Below, in pieces: positions 29,401-45,100 of a DNA stretch of 64,000 nt. This stretch comes from Manis javanica (Eukaryota; Chordata; Mammalia; Pholidota; Manidae), in assembly GCF_040802235.1 (NCBI RefSeq), contig NC_133165.1:45149629-45213628 (forward strand). Direction: 5' to 3'. The notes under the pieces are model-generated. The model worked only from the letters and a program-made list of their open reading frames with translations, made no database searches and was not told the origin of the DNA. A program made the position numbers and the translations under genes. Within the stretch, counting starts at the first letter, position 1. The number at the start of each line of letters is the position of its first letter.

Positions 29401-31580
29401 AGAACTAATATCTGAATTCAGAAAAGTTGCAGGATACAAAATTAATACACAGAAATCTGTTGCTTTCCTATACAGTAACGATGAACTAACAGAAAGAGAA
29501 ATCAGGAAAACAATTACATTCACAATTGCATCATAAAGAATAAAATACCTAGGAATAAACCTAACCAAGGAAGTGAAAGACCTATACCCTGAAAACTACA
29601 AAACACTCTTAAGAGAAATTAAAGAGAACACTAACAAATGAAACTCATTCCATGATCTTGGCTAGGAAGAATTAATATTGTCAAAATGGCCATCCTGCCT
29701 AAAGCAATCTGCATTCAATGCAATGCCTATCAAAATACCAACAACATTCTTCAACGACTGGAAAAAATAGTTTTCAAATTCATATGGAACCACAAAAGAC
29801 CCCAAATAGCCTAAGCAATCCTGAGAAGGAAGAATAAAGCAGGAGGCATCTCGCTTCCCAACTTCAAGCTCTACTACAAAGGCACAGTAATCAAGATAAT
29901 TTGGTACTGGCACAAGAACAGAGCCACAGACCAGTGAAACAGAATAGAGAGTCCACATATTAACTCAAACATATACGGTCAATTAATATATGATAAAGGA
30001 GCCATGGATATACAATGGGGAAATGACAGTCTCTTCAACAGCTGGTGTTGGCAAAACTTGGCAGCTACATGTAAGAGAATGAAATTGGATCACTGTCTAA
30101 CCCCATACACAAAAGTAAATTCGAAATTGTTCAAAGACCTGAATGTAAGTCATGAAACCATGAAACTCTTAGAAAAAAACATAAGGCAAAAATCTCTGGG
30201 ACATAAACATGGATGACTTCTTCATAAACTTATCTCCCTGGGCAAGGGAAACAAAAGCAAAAATGAACAAGTGGAACTATATCAAGCTGAAAAGCTTCTG
30301 TACAGCAAAGGACACCGTCAATAGAACAAGAAGATATCCTACAGTATGGGAAAATGTATTCATAAACGACAGATCCAATAAAGGGTTAACATCCAAAATA
30401 TGTAAAGAGTTCACACACCTCAACAAACAAAAAGCAAATAATCCAATTAAAAAATGGGCATAGGAGCCGAAGACAGTTCTTCAGAAGAAATTCAGATGGC
30501 CAAAAGACACATGAAAAGATGCTCCACATCGCTAGTCATCAGAGAAATGCAAATTAAAACCACAATGAGATATCACCTCACACCAGTAAGGATCTCCACC
30601 ATCCAAAAGACAAACAACAACAAATGTTGGCGAGGTTGTGGAGAAAGGGGAACCCTCCTACACTGCTGTTGGGAATGTAAACTATTTCAACCATTGTGGA
30701 AAGCAGAATGGAGGTTCCTCAAAAAGCTCAAAATAGAAATACCATTTGACCCAGGAATTCCACTTCTAGGAATTTACCCTAAGAATGCAGCAGCCCAGTT
30801 TGAGAAATACATCTGCACCCCTATGTTTATCACAGCACTATTTACAATATCCAAGAAATGGAAGCAACCTAAGTGTCCATCAGTAGATGAATGGATAAAG
30901 AAGAGGTGGTACATATACACAATGGAATGTTATTCAGCCATAAGAAGAAAACAAATCCTACCATTTGCAAGAACATTGATGGAGCTAGAGGGTATTATGC
31001 TCAGTGAAATAATCCAGGCAGAGAAAGACAAGTACCAAATGATTTCACTCATATGTGAAATATAAGAACAAAGAAAATACTGAAGGAACAAAACAGCAGC
31101 ACAATCACAGAACCCAAGAATGGACTAACACTTACCAAAGGGAAAGGAACTGGGGAGGATGGGTGAGAAGGGAGGGATAAGGGGCGGGGGTGGGGGGCGG
31201 AGGGGGAAGAAAGGGGGCATTACGATTAGCATGTATAATGTGTTGGGGGGCACAGGGAGAGCTGTGCAACACAGAGAAGACAAGTAGTGATTCTACAGCA
31301 TCTTACTATGCTGATGGGCAATGACTGTAATGGGGTTTGTCAGGGGGACTGGTTGATGGGGGGAGTCTAGTAAACATAATGTTCCTCATATAATTGTAGA
31401 TTAATGATACCAAAAAAAAAAAAAAAGCTGGGGCAGGAGCCCACGAACCGTGGAAGAGATGCCTCCAAGCCGAATGGGCTCTATAAGCGTGGTTGTGGTC
31501 TTCTCCTCACGGTTCAGCTTTTTCTCTGGGGGTCCCGATGCCCCATCTCCAGCGGCTCGTTTGTTGCCGGGCCCATACAT
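14491..31580 (-). CDS. RNF40: RNF40 (BRE1B), E3 ligase for histone H2B ubiquitylation
   Basis: Nineteen coding exons, in transcript order: 31449-31580 (start [11 protein letters not shown]), 24465-24632, 24188-24329, 23358-23564, 22683-22804, 22415-22561, 22245-22319, 21340-21459, 21064-21243, 20730-20865, 19766-19887, 19247-19674, 19044-19161, 18774-18923, 18383-18595, 18181-18306, 17098-17238, 16884-16985, 14491-14667. All phases join, and the sum is 1001 codons plus stop, the human length. Most of the protein is charged coiled coil. The final exon encodes a C3HC4 RING (Cys pairs CPCC and CFEC, then CPKC) followed by the C-terminal end HRVYIS. Known role: with RNF20 it forms the nuclear BRE1 complex, which with UBE2A/B monoubiquitylates H2B Lys120 during transcription. 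The exon at 19247-19674 encodes the least conserved-looking Pro/Ser/Glu-rich linker. The first coding intron carries a full-length antisense L1, and its 5' splice site is non-consensus (ACG|gttcgt). Confidence 0.97.
14668..16883 (-). other. RNF40: RNF40 last intron with old LINE sequence
   Basis: 14840-14895 looks like a MIR core. About 15480-16750 reads as old LINE-derived DNA: gatcatgtcactc-type and cctttgctggaac-type phrases, and an L2-like end at 16650-16730. 14761-14785 is a 25-base exact repeat of 13821-13845 (a finding is listed). No exon was seen between the RING exon and 16884. Confidence 0.5.
17239..18180 (-). other. RNF40: RNF40 intron with L2 and MIR fragments
   Basis: 17570-17780 resembles an L2 3' end (ends near aaatgaatgaag). 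17920-18080 resembles a MIR (tgacctccttgagtctaaatttcctc). There are no additional exons, because phase is satisfied between the flanking exons. Confidence 0.5.
19888..20729 (-). repeat. RNF40 intron with an L2-like LINE fragment
   Basis: 20190-20462 carries L2 3'-end wording: ctccacaacggcaggcattctttgt-like text, then gaacagggcctgg and ggtcaataaatcttcg. The rest of the intron is unassigned. Confidence 0.5.
21460..22244 (-). repeat. RNF40 intron with an L2-like LINE 3' end
   Basis: 21880-22110 reads as a degraded L2 3' end: aggctccatgtaagc, cacagtgcctaag, atttgctgaatac and then a gaatgaatg tail. 21540-21840 is unassigned purine-rich sequence. Confidence 0.5.
23565..24187 (-). repeat. RNF40 intron with MIR and L2-like fragments
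   Basis: 23610-23770 has MIR character (accttgaaaatgaaacaactgaggtt-type text, split here, and cacagaactccc). 23880-23980 has a weak L2-like tail. No exon is missing from the reading frame. Confidence 0.45.
25020..25032 (+). repeat. Left target-site duplication of the L1
   Basis: The 13-mer aaaagctggggca occurs here and again at 31423-31435, flanking the L1. It defines the insertion site in the RNF40 intron. The exact left edge of the A-run is ambiguous by a few bases. Confidence 0.85.
26101..26960 (+). pseudogene. L1 ORF1 remnant (RNA-binding coiled-coil protein)
   Basis: ATG at 26101 opens a frame that stays open to 26523. It encodes a Lys/Glu-rich coiled coil followed by the beginning of the RRM region ([12 protein letters not shown]). 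Frameshifts near 26500 and again around 26800 move the remaining RRM and C-terminal domain sequence into other frames. L1 ORF1p is the trimeric RNA chaperone of L1 particles; this copy cannot make the whole protein. Confidence 0.85.
27264..31065 (+). pseudogene. L1 ORF2 remnant (endonuclease and reverse transcriptase)
   Basis: A start-like ATG at 27264 is followed by endonuclease sequence that breaks near 27350. In-frame pieces lie at 27521-27739, 27781-28143, 28451-29536, 30004-30216, 30209-30463 and 30454-31065. The longest (361 codons) holds the reverse transcriptase core with its catalytic FADD box at 29342-29353. The last holds the Cys-rich C-terminus (Cys residues in the CWRGCGERG and CCWECK segments). 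Frameshifts and stops separate the pieces, so it is inactive. Confidence 0.93.
31423..31435 (+). repeat. Right target-site duplication of the L1
   Basis: Second copy of aaaagctggggca, joined to the A tail. It ends only 13 bases from the first intron base of RNF40 (31448 on the minus strand). Confidence 0.85.
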
Positions 31581-32320
31581 GGCTGCGGCAGCAAGGTGCA
31601 GCGCAGGGTCTCCCGAGGGACGTCAGACAGGCGGAGACGGCACTTCTGTCACCTACATAAGAGAGCAAAGTTGCCGAAGCTGCCGGTGCTCCGCAAGCCC
31701 GAGCTCCGCACCAGCTCCCTAGTCGATCCCCACCCCCGCCTGCCCTGGGCCCCTCAGCAGCAGCAGGATCAGCCCAGCACCGCCATCTTGCACTTCACCG
31801 GTCGGCATCAGCCTCCCCAGCATCCAGCGCAGGCGCCAGAGGCAGTGCCGGATGTGGCGAAACTTCATTTCCTATTTCTATTGGTCACGCTTTGTCCCGC
31901 CTCTCGGGTCCTGTTTGGTTTCTTCCCAAAGGCCTCCTCCTTCTCTCGGCGATTGGCCAGCGTTCAGGTCCCGTAGTAACTGACCCCCACACTTCCTCTC
32001 CCGAGCCCTGACATCACCTGCCTATTACCGCTGCAGAGGGGGCACGGGGGTTGGGTCTGCGGCTTATTACGCACGCGCATCGCCCTCTCACTGATAGGTG
32101 AGCGCCCTACACTTTTTCCCTTCCTTCACGAACTCCCTTAGCAACGGTCGCCGCCGAGACGGAGGGAGACGCCCCCGGCAGATTGGCTACACCAGGCTCT
32201 CTGCGGCGTAGATTGGCTGGATCGTCGGTAGAGGGCCAGGCTTAGCAGTCGCTGCTAGAGAACAGACTATCCCAGAACCCAGGCGGGAGAGAGTCTGTGG
32301 TGATACAGCGGAGCAACGAC

Positions 32321-35788
<3,468 letters not shown>

Positions 35789-35804
35789 CCCCAACATTTT
35801 CCCC

Positions 35805-35810
35805 AATAAA
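35805..35810 (+). terminator. CFAP119: CFAP119 poly(A) signal
   Basis: AATAAA 17 bases after the stop codon gives a 3' UTR of only about 40 bases. Confidence 0.85.
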
Positions 35811-35922
35811 GGCCTGAGCCAGAATGGCCCCCTCCCTGCCCCACCTCCTAAGCACCTTCTGGACTTTCCTGCGAAAGCCAGACATCAGACATGGGGCACT
35901 GGCTCCCTGGTCCGCAGCAGAC

Positions 35923-35928
35923 TTTATT
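35923..35928 (-). terminator. PHKG2: PHKG2 poly(A) signal
   Basis: The forward TTTATT is AATAAA on the minus strand, about 260 bases past the PHKG2 stop. Cleavage is expected near 35905, so the PHKG2 and CFAP119 messages end about 80 bases apart, tail to tail. Confidence 0.8.
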
Positions 35929-36187
35929 GCATAGGCAGCACAGGCAGCACTGACAAGGCCCGGCTTAGCATTCTGAGTGGCTCCCTTCCACCTCAGCTCT
36001 CAGCCCAAAGCCCTGACTGGTGAGGTTAGGTGTACAGGGCTGGTCTTTATGGTAGTATGATCGGTCGTGGGCCTGGCCAGGAATGTTGGGGTGGGAGGGG
36101 CCTGAGGCCAGAGCCCAGAGGGAATGGAATGATAAAGATTCTCCTCCTGGAGATTCCTGCCTTCTGGGATTCCCCAGGGCTAAGGTG

Positions 36188-39100
36188 CTAGCCCAGTACC
36201 ACCATGGCATCATCTTCAGGGATAATAGCTGAGTCTCCCTCCTCTTCAGGGCCTATGATGGGAAATGGCCCAGGGGGCTGGTGCTGGAAGAGGGCTGCTC
36301 GGTTCTGCTGTTCACCCTTCTTCACCCAGTGCCCATAGAGCCGGAAGGCACAGCTGTCAATGAGGTGCCGCACTGGCCGCAGTGTGTAAGGGTCCCTCAA
36401 CAGTGCACTCTTGGTTAGTGGACGTACACGGTGGATGCTTAAGGCCACTCGTCCAGCAGCCAGCACTGTCCACACTGCCACCTGGGAAGGAGGGGCACAG
36501 TGTGAGCTCCAGTGGAGCATCAATCACAGGACAAAAAGCATGGGACAGAAGAGCAGGCCCAGCCCCTGACACACTCAGGCTTACCCGGAACCGCTGGCGG
36601 GGTGTGAGGTTCCAGGATCGGCTTCCTTCACAGCGCTCAAAGAAGGGGTGCTGTAGGGCTTGCTCAGCTGTCAGGCGTTCCTCAGGATCCACCTGCAGCA
36701 GCCTTGAGATCTAGGGGAAACCCCAGAGCATGAGGGGCAGCTCTTGGGCCTCCCTCCTTACCTTCTCACAGCCCCAGCTCACCAGGTCTTTGACAGTATT
36801 TGAACAGTCATCCCACTCGGGTGAACTAAACTGGTACTGTCCCTCCATGATCATGCGCAACATCAGGATCTGGCGTCGGTGCCAGAATGGTGGTGAGCCA
36901 GCCAGGAGTGTGAACAAAATCACCCCACAGGCCCAGCTGGGGAAGAGACCAGAGTCAGACAGGACTAGGTAATAGGGAAACATGTTAAAGGACAGTACAC
37001 AAAGGGAAGGGGGAGACCAGAAACTCACAGGTCGACTTCCTTGCCATAGCCTGTGTGGGTTTCATCCATAGAGCACTTAAGGATCTCCGGTGCCAGATAC
37101 CCGGGGGTCCCACACAAGTCTGGGGAGAGAGGGCTGAGATTGATGGGATGCTACCAGCCCCCTCATGGCCTTTAACCCCTGCTGAACAACTCAAATACCC
37201 ACCAAGGCTCCTGGTGGCCTTGTTGGGGAAACCTGACTTGGACTGACTTCAAGGTCCTACCTAACCGTATCATTTGCCTTCTCCAAACATTCAGCCAAGC
37301 CAACCCACCCACTCCTCACACAACTTGTTACCAGGTTTTTACATACCTAACACACAGAAAACAAAACTTAGGTCTTTTCTGCATTCCTTTCTGCCTAAAT
37401 CTATTCCTCCTCTTGTCATCTTTTCTTTGGTTAGTAGAACCACCACTCAAACCAAAGCAAACAACAGGGAATATGGGATTTCTTAAAGCACATGCTGGTT
37501 AAGTCCCTTGTTTAAATCCCTTCCCTGGCTCCCCATTATGGCCTCAGGATCTAGACTCCTGCTGCACAGAACCCTCCATGACTTGATCCAAGCCTCAATT
37601 TTTAGCTGCTTCTACCACTTTCAGACATCAGTTCTTCTATTCCAGCAATTTCTAAACTGTGTTCCATGGCATACTTCTAAAATAGGCCTAAATTTAAAAA
37701 CAAATCTTTGAGGAAATTCATTCCTACACCAAGTATTTAAGAATGCCTACCATGTACCAAATACCATACTAAACACAGTGGTGAACTACATGGGCCCTTA
37801 CCAAGCCCACTGTCTACCAGAAAGCAAATGACAAATAATAGAGTAAAAGGTGTGTCATGCAGGGAGAATATATAATAACAAAATGTAGGGGATCTAGAAT
37901 TACCAAAGCCAAGGGAAAGGATGGAGTGGGCAGGGACAAAGATGAATCCAGAAGGGGGTAAAGTGTATGTGGAAGCCCAAAGGGAAACAAAGCACAGCAT
38001 CTACAAGACAGATGTGTAAGCCCACAGGATGGGGACATGAGCTCCAGTCAGACTATCCAAGTTCAAATCCCAGCTACCTGACCTTGGGCAAGTCACCTCA
38101 CCTCTTTAAGCCCATCTATAAACTGGAGACACAAATACTATCTCTCTCAAAGAGTTGTTGAAAGAATCTTGAGAAATAAGCCATGTAAAGACTTAATCTG
38201 GTGCTTAACTCACAGTAAATGCCCAGTTTATGTTAGCTATCAGTACGTCTAGTACAAAGCCATGAAGGGAGAGAAGGTGACACACTAAAGGCTCTGAGGA
38301 GCCCCACAGTTGAAACTTGTTTTCTAATTGCACTAGAAATATTTCTGTCACAACAGGTATGGACATGGGTAAGCCCAAGTCCCAGGGCACCAGGTGAGAA
38401 GTGCTGCCTGGCCACATCAGGCTCCTTGGCACCTGAGCAGCACCCCATGGCCTTGTACCTCTGCCAGAACCCTAACATGCAGCTGAGCCCTGTCATCCCC
38501 TGTTCCCTATTTTTCCTTCTGGGACGAGCCCAGCCTCCCAAGGCCCAGATCCAGAGCCTCCTCCTTCATGGGCCCCTCCACCTGAATTAGGTGCTCTTTC
38601 TCTGGCCTTCCCCAGCATGGCCCCTTGCACACTGTATGACACTATCTGCTCCCTTGTCCATCTCCATCCTCCACAGGTCAGGAAGCCCACTGAGTTGCAT
38701 ACCAGGCTTTGTACCCAGAGGGTACTTGGGAAGCGCTCACTGACTTCTCCCCTTTTCTTGGTATCTGGGACTCAACTGTCAGACCCAGCCAACAAGCCTC
38801 AGGCTGGGTCTCCTACCCTCCCAAGCCTCTTAAGGGAACCAGGTCCCCTCACCTCGAAGCTTCTTGCCAGGTTCCAAGTGGCAGGAGAACCCAAAATCTG
38901 AAAGTCGGATCTGCATATTGTCATCTAGGAGAATATTCTCAGGCTTCAGGTCTCGATGCACAATGTTGTTGGCATGAAGAAAGCTCACTGCTTCCAGTAG
39001 AGACCTCATGATGGACCTGGGGGAGGTGCAGTCTCCTCCTCTGCTGCTCCCTGCCCTGCCCCACTCCCTGCTCACCCCACGGCAGACAGGCTCAGCCATT

Positions 39101-42100
39101 ACCTGGTTTCCTTTTCTGAGAGGGCGACCTTCTCTGTGAGATAGTCAAACAGCTCTCCCTTCCGCATCCTAAGGGATAGGAGGGGTTGGAAGGGAGGTGT
39201 ACCTCACTGTGGGGGCTGAGAAGATAAGCCAGTGCCCATACTTTGAAAGAAGCCCAGTTAAAGAGATTCCTCTGTGGATAAACTGAAGGATCTCAAGAGA
39301 GAGTCCTCCAAAACTGAATTGGATGCCAGGGACAATTTGACCCAGTGGGTTGGCAGTTGAAATATCTATACTATTTTATCAAGAATCAGTGCCTCCTTGT
39401 GAAAGTAGTTTATAGGAGGAGATCCCTGTTAACTAAGAATAACCACACTCAAAAAAGTCCTTTTAAAGTTAATCTATTTAGACCACGGACCAAAATTTCA
39501 GTTAACAGTGACCAAAAATGGACTTTATTTTTAATTTTGCTTATTTTATCTTGTCTTTAACAATTGAGGTTAACTCCATCAATCCTTGAAGTGAAGAACA
39601 CATCAGGCTTTGTTTCAGGGAGTAGCACTGTTTTGCAAAGTTGCACAGAGGAACAGATACTTCCTACCTCCCCTCTGACTTCTGCAGAGGGTTGTTTCTC
39701 TATGAAGACTCTGCATTTTTTCCAAGGGCCTCTCTTAAAAATCTGGTATTCAAATCATTCTCTTTTGAAGTACCTTTGCAACTGGTTTGCATTATATTGT
39801 ACAATCTCTGACATTCAGATTCAGACCAGAAAAAGAACTGCTGGGCAGAGACAGACACCAGTGTAGGGTGTTAAACAGTGAGAGACTGGTGAGCAAGAAT
39901 CTTTATAAGTGGTCACCTTACAGACACTCTCCTCTTAAAACAGCCTTTTCTTCCCTGCTAACCTTATAACCATGGGTGACTGAGACAGTGACCCATTGTA
40001 TTTGGCTGGTCATGATTACTCTTGAAGAACTTGCCTCAATCAGGGCACTTAGGAAGATGGGCCAGAGCCACAGGTAGGGCAGGCAGGGCCTAGCTAGAGT
40101 AGAGGAAGGTGTGAGCAGAGTGATCTACAGCCCACTGTGCTCTAAGGCTGAGCCATGCATGTTGGTGAGGAGGAGGGTTCTCACATCAGGGCAGGGAGAT
40201 ACTCACAGGTCAAACACCAGGAACATGAAGCTAGAAGACTCGTAGGAATCGATGAGAGTGACTGGGGAAAGAGGCAGAAAGGCAGAGACAGAGCTGGAAA
40301 GGAGCGGTTGCATGTTAAAGGGGCTTTCCACCCTGAGGCAGCAGTGGGCTGTTCCTGGGAAGGAAGAACCACAGGCCACAGTAGGGACCCACTTTGAGGG
40401 GGAGTAGAGCCAGGAGGAAGGGAACAGAGGCGTGGAGGCAGTGTTGGGGAAAGTGGGCTGTGGGCAGGGCTAGCAGGAGGTGGCTATCAGCTAACAGTAG
40501 CAGGGAATGCAGCCTCACTGATGTGGGGGTGGCCGGCGACTTGGCGAAGGATGTGAGTCTCTCGGCGTGTAGCTTCTTGCACCTCCTCCAGCTGCTCAGG
40601 ACTCAGTCGCTCAGCTGTCACCTCCATAATCTTCACAGCGAACTCATGCCCAGTAGCTCGATGAACACAACGGCGGACCACAGAGCTCACTCCTCTGCCA
40701 GAGTCAGACAACACCCAAGTCATGGACTCCTGCTCTCCCATCTCCAAGAGTGGAGCCTCAGCATCTGGATACCCACACACCAGACGCTGAAGACCCATCC
40801 AGACAACAATGCAACCAGGGTGGAGCTCACCCTGGCCTCATGCAGCTTCACTGCAGCCTCAGCAAGCAACCTAGGTACCCACAAGGTGCAATATGAAGCT
40901 CAAAGGAAAGGCAGGGGTTTCCTGGATTCAAATCCAGTCTGCAACACCCTCCATGGGTAAATATTTTCCACACTGAGCCCCAAAATCTGCCCCTTGCCCT
41001 GGGATCCTCCAAGGAGAATGTGGGAAAAAATTATGTAAGGCTCCCTCCAAATTATACTCACACTTCCCTGATAATGCCACCAAATCCCAGAGTTCCTCTA
41101 TATAACCCAAGTGTCAGAGGCTCCACACAAGTATTGGGCCACTGACTGGAAGACCAAATTGAGAATTAGGAGACCTTAGTTTAGGCTCCAGATTTGCCAC
41201 TGATTAATCTCCAAGTGACCCACGGACATGAAGTGTCTGGGCTTGCACTTTGCCAGCTCTGAAACATGGCTAAAGATACCGTCGAGGGATGTCAAAAGGT
41301 TTTAATGAGGTAGAGACAGGGAAGCCCATTTGGCATTGTAAAGAGAAAGTCATAGATGGGGATTACCTTGCTTAGATTCTGTCACTGACTCCATATGACC
41401 CTACAAGTACCTTAGGTTAAGGTGCAAATCTCTCCAGGACCAGACCTCACATATTTTGTATGCTAGTTCTCTGACTGCCTTCACACAACTTTACTGCTAT
41501 GCTCTCATGGCCTCCTTTCCTTACATCAACTCCTTTTGCTTGGAATAACTCACCCACATCTGTGGTTCAGTCAAGAGATGCAAACTATCGACCTTCCAGA
41601 CATACAGCCCACAGATGTGTTCTGTTTTAGTCAGTGCACTATTATTTACAAATCTGAACACACATATCTTAGAGGGGACAAGAACTCTCCAGCTGCCACT
41701 GTGCTCACCATTTACTACCATCTTACTCTTGGCCACTTCACAGTTTTGATTTCATGCCCGATCACTAAGGGCATCTGATTTGTGGTTCCTTGTCTAATTT
41801 TTAATCATCTTTTAACAACCTCTGAGAATCTGCTGAAAGCTGGAGACCTCTGGCCCATACAACCGTTTTACAATTTCTGGGGGTTCAAAGACCCTCCAAG
41901 CCATCCAGCTAAGAATCCCTGCTTTAAGACCTAATGTAAATGACCCCTCCACCAATTCTTTGTGTCTTCCCCAGGAGGAAGGGGCCATTCCCTTCTCTGG
42001 CATCCCATAGCACCTTACCTGTAAAAGCATTCACTCTTCATTAAGCCTTCCTACTGTGTACCATGACTATCTACATGGGAAACCCAGGTCTTCAGATTCA

Positions 42101-45100
42101 AAGTCCTAGTTCTATTGATACACCCTAGTACCTTGTTCTCTGACCACCTCTTAAATGTTAAAGCTTCCTCAGAATCCCATCCTTGGCCCTGTTCTCTGGC
42201 TATGTACACTCTCCCTCAGTAATCTTACCCATCAACATGACTTCAACCCTCATGCCCTGTAGTCTCCCTTAGGTGTCAGGCTAACATGTCTCACTGAAGA
42301 TTATTCCTGAGGGTCCTAGAAAGATCTCACTTTCATTATGAGCATTGAACACCTCATCTTCTGCCGAAACTAGCTTCTCAATCCATATTCCTTAGCTCAA
42401 TTAATGGCAATACCATTCCATTGGAATCATAAACTAGAAACAGAAATCTTGGTACCATTTTTGGCTTCTCCCTCTCCTTCACAATCCACCACAATCAACC
42501 AGTCCAGTCCATTCTGCATACCTCTCAAATCTATTTCCTAGTACTTCACCGCCACAACCACAACAGCCTCCTCACTAATCTCCCTGCTATCAATCTCAAC
42601 CACACTACAACCCATCTGCCATAATGCTTCTAGAATTAGCGTCTTAAAACAGCCTCAATCATATCATTTGCTGCTTAAACACTTCCCAGCTTAATTCTCT
42701 AGTAAGTTCTAAGTGTTCTTCATTACTCAGCAGAGCCCTATAGTAATTGTTCTCTTTTTAAATGAAAGACCTAATACTTTCAACCACCTAGTTAACTGCG
42801 GAATGCACTCAACATTTCTTTCCATACTGCCTTCCTATTACTTAAAAGATAATAATCAAATACCAATTCCTTCATCTGTCATTCGAGGCCTTCACCAAAC
42901 AGTCTTAGTCTCTTTTCAGCCTCATCTCTGGCTAAGACTCTGCTATCCAATCTTTGTTTCAGTGACTTGGAACTTATCACCACGTTCCAGAATGCGCAAA
43001 GCTCCTTTAAAGCCTCAGGCCTTTATACATGAAGAAACTAATACTCTGGGAAAAGTAATTTAGTGAGCATGTACAGGTACTTTAAAGTACAAGAGAAACA
43101 GACAAGAGGAGGAGAGAGACAAGGGATCATACCACCACAATGATGGGGGGATGGGATGAAAAGGACCCTACCCTCTGACTTGTCTTCTCCAAAAAGGCTC
43201 TTTCTGCACACCTCGGCAGTGGAACCACTGCTCTTGCCTAAGGACTCTTCCCAGCCTGTGAATCCTATCTTACCTGATCCTGAATCTCTGCAGCATCTCA
43301 GGACCTGTATTTCAGCTTTCCCAATACTCTCTCCCCTGGTAACCTCCATCCAGTCCCAAGGGAATTAAATACCAACTATGTGAAAATTACTCCTGCTAAA
43401 CTGTCTCAAGCCTTGATTTCACTTCAGAATTCCTGACCCTAATAGCCTTTTTGACATCTCCAAGCAATATCCAAAAGGAGTCTGAACAACTCTAATCGTC
43501 ACACCCCTGCCTGCTTTCCTGGCCTCAGCAGCATTCATCATAGCAGACCATGCCAACCTTCCAGAAGCACATTCTTTTCTTTTTTGTTTTTCTTTTTAAC
43601 TCACAGATGGCTTCTCCTTAAGTTTTCTTTACTGGCTCCTCCTCCTCTAACCCCTAAATAGTAACATGCCCCAGGGCCTGAGCCTAGGCCCCTTTCACTT
43701 CTCTGTCACTATTTTCTAGTCAACTATATGCTGATGGCTCCCAAATTTATAGCTCTAGCTCAGCTCTCTCCCTTGAGTTCCAGACTCATATACTCACTTG
43801 ACAGCTCCAGTTGGATATGTCAAACCTAACTTCCAAAACGGAACTCTTGACTTGCTCCCCCTAATCTAATCCTTTCCTTCATTTCAGTAAATGGTACTCA
43901 AATGGTCAAATCTAAATCCTAGAAGTTATTTTTGTTTCTCTCCTTTCCATCGTGGTCCATATCCAATCCTTGAGGAAACTACATCAATCTCCTTTCAAAC
44001 CATCACCTAACTCGATCTGTTCTCTCCATCTCTACCATCACCAGTCTAAACCAACACCATCAATAGCTTCCTAATTGGTTTCTTCTTTTTTCTTTTTCCT
44101 AATTGGTTTCTGTTTCATTCTTGCTCCTCTCCTCTCCATTCTCTGCCTAAGAGCCCGCATGATCTTTTTAAAATGCAGTAATACACCTGTACTGAGTACT
44201 TACTATGTGCCAGAAAGTGTTCTAAGAGTATCTTAACTCTTTCCCTCCTCACAGAAGAGGGTAGGATCTATTTTTACTCACAATTTTACAATAGAGAAAC
44301 TGAGGCACAGAAAGGTTAAGTTCCTAGCCCCCAAATCACAGCAATGTCAATCAGATCATGTTACTACCCTGCTTGAAACCATGAGTTTCACTAGAATAAA
44401 ATTTAAGTTCCTTATCATGGCTTAAAGGCCCCATACAAACTACCTCTATTTACTTCTCCAACTTAATTTTCTCCTCCTTGTCTCCCTTATTACATTCTAG
44501 TCACTATGATTATCTACCTATTTTATGCATAAGCCCTTTCCTGCCTTGATCCTTTACAATTGCTGTTCCCTCTGCCCTAAATATATCTTGATTCGGCTCT
44601 CTACTTGTTCATTCAAGAATGAACAAGTCTCAGCTCCATTAATTACACTCATTCCATCACCCTATTTCCTCCCAGCACTCACGTTGATCTTTATCTTGTT
44701 TTCCTGTTTATTATCTGTTTTACCACTAGAATATAAATTCCAGAACAGAAACCTTATGGGTCTTGTATCCCCAGTGCCTAGTACAGTGCACCCAGTACAA
44801 TGTACATGCTTAGGAAACCTTTGATGAACAAATGTCATCTGCCACTGCCTTCACATGTGAGGCCTTCTTTCTATTCTCTGTATTCTTAACTCCTACTCAT
44901 CCTTCAAGACTCAAATATCGTGGCTTCTAGGAAGCTGTGGTTTTCCGAGTCCCCATGGCACCTTTTATAAAACCTGATAGTTTTTTAATGCTCCTGTGTC
45001 TCTTTCAGATACTTCCTCTGGTGTACCTCCAGGGCTTAAACATCTCTTCCGTGTTCAGCTTTGTGCCTGGCATACACAGGTGCTTTAACTACGTCTGTTG

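Larger units (their letters stand above)
25033..31422 (+). mobile_element. Full-length LINE-1, antisense to RNF40
   Basis: A 6.4-kb non-LTR retrotransposon in the order 5' UTR (25033-26100), ORF1, ORF2, G-rich 3' UTR (31066-31411) and A tail (15 A at 31412-31426), bounded by 13-bp target-site duplications. It lies on the plus strand inside the first coding intron of RNF40. The intron without it is about 415 bp, so the insertion enlarged it roughly 16-fold. Both ORFs are broken by frameshifts, so it is not competent, but full length and clear duplications indicate a lineage-specific, middle-aged to young insertion. Confidence 0.95.

Noticed and set aside
31653-31860. A non-coding RNF40 exon 1 ending at 31712 (GAGCTG|gtgcgg on the minus strand)
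   Set aside because: It would leave an intron of only 59 bp, below the usual size for mammals, so I did not list it as an exon; the true exon 1 edge is unresolved.
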